From assembly GCA_039183635.1 (NCBI GenBank), contig JBCDBL010000145.1, forward strand, positions 1 through 9,275: a DNA stretch of 9,275 bases, read 5' to 3'. The notes under the pieces are model-generated. The model saw only the letters and a program-made list of their open reading frames with translations. It made no database searches and was not told where the DNA came from. Position numbers and translations under genes: made by a program. Below are positions 5,227 to 9,275 of this stretch, piece by piece; within the stretch, counting starts at the first letter, position 1; each line of letters opens with the position of its first letter. This stretch comes from JBCDBL01 sp039183635. Its GTDB lineage: Bacteria > Pseudomonadota > Alphaproteobacteria > Caulobacterales > Parvularculaceae.

Positions 5227-6804
5227 ATGAAGCGCAAGGTCGTTCAAGAGGTCGAATTGAAGTTGACCGGATCCCAGGGGGCGCTGAAGGCGGCCTGGGC
5301 GTCGCCGGCGTTAAAAGCCGGACGCATCAGTTCCTGGGCGCCCGAACGCCTGATCTCAACCTATTACGACACCGAGGACCGGGCGCTAAAGGCCGCCGGC
5401 CTTACGTTGCGCGTGCGCGATAAGGGGCAGGGCGCTTTTGTCCAAACGGTCAAATCGACTGCAGGCCCGCAAACCGCAGCGCTGGTCCGCACCGAAGATG
5501 AAGCCGCCATCGATAGCCCCGCGCCGCACCTGGACGCCGTGCGCGAACCGACATTTCGCCGCATTGTTAAACGGGCGCTAAAACAGGGACTGAAGCCGCT
5601 TTTTACCGTGTACGTCGATCGCAAGACCATAGAAGTTGCGGGGGAGGGGGGGGCGCGTATTGAAGCCTCCCTTGATGTCGGCGAGGCGCGGAATCCCGAC
5701 ACGGGCGATATCGCTCCTATCGGCGAGATTGAGCTTGAACTGATGGAGGGACGGCCTGCGGCCCTTTATGCGCTCGCCCGGATTTTGGCCGCCGAGGGCG
5801 CCTTGCGGCTCTCCCTCGCCTCCAAGGCGGCGCGCGGGTTTCGCCTTGCAGACAAAACCGTCCCCGGCCACGCCAAGGCCGCCCGCCTCACCCTGGCGCC
5901 AAAGTGCGATGCCGAGGCTGCTCTTGCTGAGATTTTACAAAACAGCACAGCGCACCTGTTTGGAAATATTGACGCCGTTGTAATCGCAGGCGCGCCCGAA
6001 GGGGCTCATCAAATGCGGGTGGCGCTGCGCCGCTTGCGGGCGGCGCTTGTTTTGTTCAAAAAACGGATTGATCCGCGTATCGCTTCAGGACTTGTTCTGC
6101 AGGCCAAGTATTACGCCAACGCCTTGGGCGCGGCGCGGGATCTTGATGTGTTCGCCGCCGAAACTTTGGCGCCCCTCAAAGATCTGATGCCAGATGAAGC
6201 CTGTTTGCGCCTTATCGCCAGCAGGGCGGAAGCGGCGCGTCAAGCAGCGTGGTCAGACGCGCGGCGCGCCCTGGACACCCAGGCCTTTACAAGTTTTTTA
6301 CTCGACCTGTCCGCCGCTACGGATGAGGCGATCATTGCCGCGAAAACTACAGGCGCGCGACGGTCGGCCAAGCGTTTCGCCCGAAAAGCCATCGCCAGGC
6401 GATGGCGGAAGGCGTTTGAGACGGGAGCGGACTTTGTTCACCTGTCACCCCACGACCGGCATCCTTTGCGCATTGAGCTGAAGAAATTACGCTATGCCGC
6501 AGTATTTTTCGCCTCGCTGTACCCGGAGGAAACGGTGAAACCGTATCTGAAACGACTGTCGCGCCTGCAAGATGATTTTGGGGCTATGAACGACGCCTTG
6601 GTCGCCGCCGACATCGCCGATCGCCTCGCCGCTCCGCATTTTGAGGATACGGCCGAAACCAGAGCCGGTCTCGCCCGCGCCGCAGGTCTTATCACGGGGT
6701 GGCGAAAAGCCGTCATGGATGCTGCTTGGGCCGATGCCCAAAACCGCTGGGCGGAGCTGTGCGCAGCGCCGCAGTTCTGGGAAAAGGCAGGCCGGGGTGA
6801 CTAG
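5227..6804 (+). CDS. CYTH-CHAD domain protein
   Basis: This 525-residue cytoplasmic protein combines a CYTH (triphosphate tunnel metalloenzyme) domain, about residues 1-205, with a CHAD domain, about 225-515. CYTH features are the ExExK motif at E8-E10-K12, YYDTEDRAL (46-54), LRVRDKG (61-67), EIELEL (167-172) and the late lysine in LASKAARGF (197-205). Known relatives of this architecture hydrolyse inorganic triphosphate. CHAD is a helical bundle with a basic face that binds polyphosphate; here its basic histidine motifs are HQMRVALRRLR (261-271) and HPLRIELKKLRY (412-423). A role in polyphosphate/triphosphate metabolism is therefore likely but inferred. ATG 5227 has AGG 8 nt upstream; a TTG lies just before it. 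It occupies the place normally held by hisFE. A run of eight G lies in the coding frame at 5646-5653. It converges on the SDR gene with a 7-nt gap. Confidence 0.9.
   Translation: MKRKVVQEVELKLTGSQGALKAAWASPALKAGRISSWAPERLISTYYDTEDRALKAAGLTLRVRDKGQGAFVQTVKSTAGPQTAALVRTEDEAAIDSPAPHLDAVREPTFRRIVKRALKQGLKPLFTVYVDRKTIEVAGEGGARIEASLDVGEARNPDTGDIAPIGEIELELMEGRPAALYALARILAAEGALRLSLASKAARGFRLADKTVPGHAKAARLTLAPKCDAEAALAEILQNSTAHLFGNIDAVVIAGAPEGAHQMRVALRRLRAALVLFKKRIDPRIASGLVLQAKYYANALGAARDLDVFAAETLAPLKDLMPDEACLRLIASRAEAARQAAWSDARRALDTQAFTSFLLDLSAATDEAIIAAKTTGARRSAKRFARKAIARRWRKAFETGADFVHLSPHDRHPLRIELKKLRYAAVFFASLYPEETVKPYLKRLSRLQDDFGAMNDALVAADIADRLAAPHFEDTAETRAGLARAAGLITGWRKAVMDAAWADAQNRWAELCAAPQFWEKAGRGD
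5640..5653 (+). repeat. Homopolymeric G tract in CYTH domain
   Basis: Five G, one A and eight G follow each other inside the CYTH coding region. The frame is intact and encodes Gly-Glu-Gly-Gly. G runs of this length are prone to slippage and to sequencing error. A one-base change would truncate the protein before its CHAD domain. Confidence 0.7.
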
Positions 6805-6811
6805 GGCTTGT

Positions 6812-7828
6812 TTAATCGGCGACTGCGCTGCGCCACTTTTCGTAAGGCCCCTCGCTTAAAACATTTTTCTGCACTTCGGCGCTCACGGCGTTTATCGCGT
6901 CGACGCCCCTCGTGTCGGGCGCCACAGCAACGCGCAAGGGGCGTTGGCCGGCGGGACGCGCCATGATATCCGCAACCGCCCGGGGGATGTCCATAGGGTC
7001 CGTCGTCCAAGGGTCGCCGGACATCATGCCGTTCGTCATTGCAACATGGGCCGCATACGCCTCTTTGCGCTCGGCGTCCGCGGCGTCAAGCATTTCAGCC
7101 GTGTAACGACTGCCGTTTTCCCAAATTTTCGTGGGATACCCTCCAGGCTGTATAATCGTCACTTCAACGCCGCTGGGCGCGAATTCGTACGCCATAGCTT
7201 CGAACGCCGCCTCAAGAGCGAACTTCGTGCTGCTGTAAACGCCGATATTGGGAAACAAAAAACGGCCGAGCTGCGAGGAAACCGGCATAATGACGCCTTC
7301 ACCCTTGGCGCGCATGCCCGGCGCCGCAGCGCGGGCCATACGCAGGGAGCCGAATAAATTGACGTCGAACTGTTTGTACGTCTGCGCATGGTCGTGAAGT
7401 TCCACAGGCCCCGCAATTGCGATCCCGGCGTTGCTGAGAACCGCATCAAGGCCGCCGCCCGCCGTCTCCTCCGCCGCGGCAACGCCCGAAGCCACCAGCG
7501 CGTCGTCTGTCACGTCGATATCGACGACAGTCAGCCTCAGTTTTTCATCCGAGGCGGTGTCGAGAAGCTCTTGGGCTTCGGGCCGTTTGCCGCCTTTTAA
7601 GTTCCGCATGGAAGCGATCACCGTCGCGCCCGAGCGCGCAAGATGCAAAGCCGACAACCGACCGAAACCTGAACTTGATCCGGTGATAAGCACGGACTTG
7701 CCTGTGAGGTCCGGAGCCGAAGGGGCGGGGTCCGCCGCAGCGGCTGGCGCAGCAGCCGCGCCGGCGGCGAGGGCGGCGCCGGCGCGCAAGAGGGCGCGGC
7801 GGTTTAAATCGTCGGCGGAACGGGTCAT
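6812..7828 (-). CDS. Tat-signal short-chain dehydrogenase/reductase
   Basis: A 338-residue SDR-family oxidoreductase preceded by an export-type leader. The classical SDR set is visible: cofactor motif TGSSSGFG (49-56), NAG (133-135), N157, catalytic serine in PVSSQ (182-186), Y198 and K202 in YSSTK, and IIQPGG (225-230). Residues 1-33 read as a twin-arginine signal: NRRALLRAG (9-17), an Ala/Gly-rich hydrophobic stretch and an AAA cleavage region before D33, which would send a folded, cofactor-loaded enzyme to the periplasm. The substrate cannot be named. ATG 7828 was chosen for its AGGAG 7 nt upstream; earlier in-frame ATGs lie in or before this site. It is the last gene of a leftward group, 65 nt after the ImmA-like gene; joint transcription is possible but unproven. 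Confidence 0.88.
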   Translation of the reverse strand: MTRSADDLNRRALLRAGAALAAGAAAAPAAAADPAPSAPDLTGKSVLITGSSSGFGRLSALHLARSGATVIASMRNLKGGKRPEAQELLDTASDEKLRLTVVDIDVTDDALVASGVAAAEETAGGGLDAVLSNAGIAIAGPVELHDHAQTYKQFDVNLFGSLRMARAAAPGMRAKGEGVIMPVSSQLGRFLFPNIGVYSSTKFALEAAFEAMAYEFAPSGVEVTIIQPGGYPTKIWENGSRYTAEMLDAADAERKEAYAAHVAMTNGMMSGDPWTTDPMDIPRAVADIMARPAGQRPLRVAVAPDTRGVDAINAVSAEVQKNVLSEGPYEKWRSAVAD

Positions 7829-7893
7829 AACGGTTCTCCTCATATGTTCGGCGTTTTGGGAATGAAGCCATTGGGGACCAAGATAAAGAGGTT

Positions 7894-8427
7894 TTACTCC
7901 CAATCCTGATCATAAGGCACGCCAAGACGGATCGCCATCGATTGCTTTGAGACCCGGAAGAGGCGCGCCAGATCGTCCAGATGGGTGAACCCGTCATCCA
8001 TCGCCCGGGCGAGCAAATGCGTCGGCATTAAAAGATCGGCGGCGAAGGCGTTCGCTTCCTGCTCGATCGGGCTTGAGAAGGCGCGGTAGAAGTAATCGTC
8101 CGTCACCTCGCCCTCTTCTTCCGCCCGCTCCCTGTGAAGCAGAAAATGGCCGATTTCATGGGCGATGGTGAAACGCTGCCGGTTGCGATTGTGGTCGGTG
8201 TTTACAAGAACGACCCAGCCCGAAGGCCCCGCGTCCCTGGCGTCGCGCTTCAAAACGCCGGAGACATCCTGGCCGAGATCGTCTTTATAGACATTGAGGC
8301 CGAGATCGGCGGCCAGCGCCCGCACGTCGACCGGCGCTTGTTTCTGATGCCGCCGGACGAGAGCCTTCTCGTCGGCGGACAGGCGCTCATGCAGTTCAGC
8401 GTCCTGGTCTGTCAGGGATTGTTTCAT
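7894..8427 (-). CDS. ImmA/IrrE-type metallopeptidase
   Basis: A 177-residue zinc metallopeptidase-like protein of the ImmA/IrrE (DUF955) family. The HEXXH motif lies in TIAHEIGHFLLHRE (87-100), giving H90, E91 and H94; E124 in EQEANAFAADLLMP (122-135) is the expected third ligand. Upstream is a short region including VDVRALAADLGLNVY (33-47), the usual family N terminus. Known members cleave or antagonise repressors, as in ICEBs1 ImmA/ImmR and Deinococcus IrrE/DdrO; such partners usually have a helix-turn-helix. None is fused or adjacent here. Instead the gene overlaps by 32 nt the membrane-protein gene before it, and its ribosome site (GAAGG) is inside that gene, so translation is probably coupled. 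Substrate unknown; the neighbour is the first candidate. Confidence 0.9.
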   Translation of the reverse strand: MKQSLTDQDAELHERLSADEKALVRRHQKQAPVDVRALAADLGLNVYKDDLGQDVSGVLKRDARDAGPSGWVVLVNTDHNRNRQRFTIAHEIGHFLLHRERAEEEGEVTDDYFYRAFSSPIEQEANAFAADLLMPTHLLARAMDDGFTHLDDLARLFRVSKQSMAIRLGVPYDQDWE

Positions 8428-8899
8428 CGTCGCCTTCGCCGCCCGCCTCTCTGATCGCGCGCTCCAGATCTCCTGTCATATCGTTCTCACCGGCTTTTTC
8501 TACAAGCTCGAACAGGTGCGAACGGGTTTGGATAATGTCCTCAACGGCGTCGTCAACCATGGCGGCGAGAACCCCGGCGAAGTCTTCGGAGTTAAGATAG
8601 GCCTTCACCCGCTCCTCCGCCGCCTCCTTCCCGCGTTTTTCGGCCGCGTTCGCCAAAAACTGGTAGCCGAAAATCGCAACCACAGCGAGGAAGACGAGAA
8701 GTATGTTAAAAGCCACCGCCATAACGCCGAGAATAGCAGCCACCATATCCATAGACGTCCAACCGCCGCCGGCCGCCGGGGCAAGGGCCCGCGCGCTCAA
8801 CATCACAACAAGAGAAACGAGGACCACAGCGATGAACACGGTCAGCGCCAAGGCGAGCTTGTCGGCGGTGAGGGTGCGGTGAGAGGGCGTTTCGGGCAT
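8396..8899 (-). CDS. Two-helix membrane protein paired with ImmA-like gene
   Basis: An unrecognised 167-residue protein with two strong transmembrane segments, about 15-37 and 52-79, joined by a short Gly-rich loop (41-50). Positive charges flank the outer ends (K14; K88, R89, K91), predicting an inside-inside hairpin with the remaining 85 residues in the cytoplasm. That tail is highly charged and helical: a basic/acidic stretch (87-100), the segment YLNSEDFAGVLAAMVDDAVEDII from 101 to 123, and an acidic end. ATG 8899 has AAGG just upstream, overlapping a start-stop pair (ATGTAA). The overlap with the peptidase gene suggests the two products act together, for example with the membrane protein as anchor, sensor or substrate. 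That is inference from arrangement only. Confidence 0.8.
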   Translation of the reverse strand: MPETPSHRTLTADKLALALTVFIAVVLVSLVVMLSARALAPAAGGGWTSMDMVAAILGVMAVAFNILLVFLAVVAIFGYQFLANAAEKRGKEAAEERVKAYLNSEDFAGVLAAMVDDAVEDIIQTRSHLFELVEKAGENDMTGDLERAIREAGGEGDDETIPDRPGR

Positions 8900-8948
8900 G
8901 GGCCTTACATGGTGCTTTGGTGTTAACCCTGTCTTAGACCCGAAAAAG

Positions 8949-8963
8949 CGTTTGGGCCAAACG
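8949..8963. promoter_or_regulatory. 15-bp palindrome upstream of membrane-protein gene
   Basis: CGTTTGG-G-CCAAACG is a perfect inverted repeat with a single central base, 50 bp upstream of the leftward membrane-protein start. The position suits an operator for that gene. Read leftward, the hairpin is followed by CTTTTTC, so a weak terminator for a gene further right is an alternative. No protein can be assigned. Confidence 0.4.
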
Positions 8964-8984
8964 ACCTAACCTGATGAGGGAAAC

Positions 8985-9089
8985 ATGGACGCCGGTTTCG
9001 CCTTATTGGAGGGCAACACGGGTCTGGCGTTATGGGCGAATGGGGCGGGCCGGCCGCCTTGCCGACGACCTGCGGGGCAAGCGCTTTAA
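8985..9089 (+). CDS. Possible small ORF, 34 codons
   Basis: ATG 8985 is preceded by GAGGG with a 4-nt spacer, one of the better ribosome sites in the window, and opens a 34-residue frame beginning MDAGFALLEGNTG and ending at TAA 9087-9089. The sequence shows no signal, membrane segment or known motif; its second half is Arg/Pro-rich, as expected of chance translation of GC-rich DNA. It might be a small protein, a leader ORF or a chance frame. Weakly supported. Confidence 0.2.
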   Translation: MDAGFALLEGNTGLALWANGAGRPPCRRPAGQAL

Positions 9090-9132
9090 CCGGATAACAT
9101 CGATAACGGGGCGTCAAGTCTCTGTAAGTAAG

Positions 9133-9148
9133 AAGTGAGCGCTCACTT
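9133..9148. promoter_or_regulatory. 16-bp perfect palindrome, TetR-like operator
   Basis: AAGTGAGC directly abuts its reverse complement GCTCACTT, giving a perfect 16-bp palindrome. The TGAGC-GCTCA core is a form recurring in operators of TetR-family repressors; that assignment is from general resemblance. No regulator gene is in the window, so the cognate gene would lie to the right, with a possible TTGACA promoter element at 9269-9274. Confidence 0.5.
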
Positions 9149-9275
9149 ATGTTCATCGCAAAGCCAGCAATAGAACGCCGACCTGTAGTTTCGACGCCCC
9201 AAACATCTATGGCTGGATTGCGCCAGGCTTGCGCGTTTGCCTGTGAAAACTTGAAAACCATCACACAGTTGACAC

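Larger units (their letters stand above)
8900..9275. other. Gene-poor right edge with regulatory-looking palindromes
   Basis: No convincing protein gene is visible. A leftward open frame spanning most of it has no family features, is rich in Pro/Arg/Cys and lacks a ribosome site. The stretch holds a 15-bp palindrome (8949-8963), a possible 34-codon ORF (8985-9089), a GATAAC direct repeat (9093-9098 and 9102-9107), a 16-bp palindrome (9133-9148) and a TTGACA at 9269-9274 that could be the -35 of a rightward promoter just beyond the window. It is the upstream region of the membrane-protein/ImmA genes. Confidence 0.55.

Noticed and set aside
8923..9264. Leftward 113-codon open frame at the right edge
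   Set aside because: No ribosome site, no recognisable motif, a Pro/Arg/Cys-rich composition typical of chance frames, and it crosses the palindromes.
9149..9275. Rightward frame from ATG 9149 open to the window edge
   Set aside because: Only 42 codons, begins directly after the 16-bp palindrome with no ribosome site, and the TTGACA near its end looks more like promoter sequence.

Overview
The window is GC-rich (roughly 60%), densely coding chromosomal DNA. It most resembles an alphaproteobacterium: a short monofunctional HisB and a hisB / hisH / hisA / hisF / hisE gene set are the usual arrangement there. This assignment rests on gene content alone; no rRNA or other marker is present.

Layout. 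Positions 1-306 hold no gene but carry nested inverted repeats that look like an intergenic palindromic repeat element. Next come hisF and hisE, transcribed leftward (763-1521, then 352-687) and ending at a likely terminator (307-343). A short AT-rich divergent promoter region separates hisF from a rightward DUF488 gene (1600-2109), followed by hisB (2242-2835). Two small secreted proteins with an identical four-cysteine pattern (2974-3276, 3299-3589) form a tandem paralogous pair that ends at a clear terminator (3618-3643). hisH (3694-4359) and hisA (4366-5094) follow, six bases apart. Then comes a CYTH-CHAD protein (5227-6804) with its own extended -10 promoter.

The right third reads leftward: a small two-helix membrane protein (8396-8899) overlaps an ImmA/IrrE-type metallopeptidase (7894-8427), followed by a Tat-signal short-chain dehydrogenase (6812-7828) that converges on the CYTH-CHAD gene. 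Positions 8900-9275 hold no convincing gene but contain two sharp palindromes (8949-8963 and 9133-9148), the second resembling a TetR-family operator.

How the genes work together. HisE, HisA, HisH/HisF and HisB act at the second, fourth, fifth and sixth steps of histidine biosynthesis. HisH and HisF form one heterodimeric enzyme but are encoded here on opposite strands about 2.2 kb apart. The simplest reading is that an ancestral hisB-H-A-F-E cluster was split and its hisFE end inverted. The paired four-cysteine secreted proteins and the membrane protein/ImmA pair are the least explained parts and the best candidates for undescribed biology.
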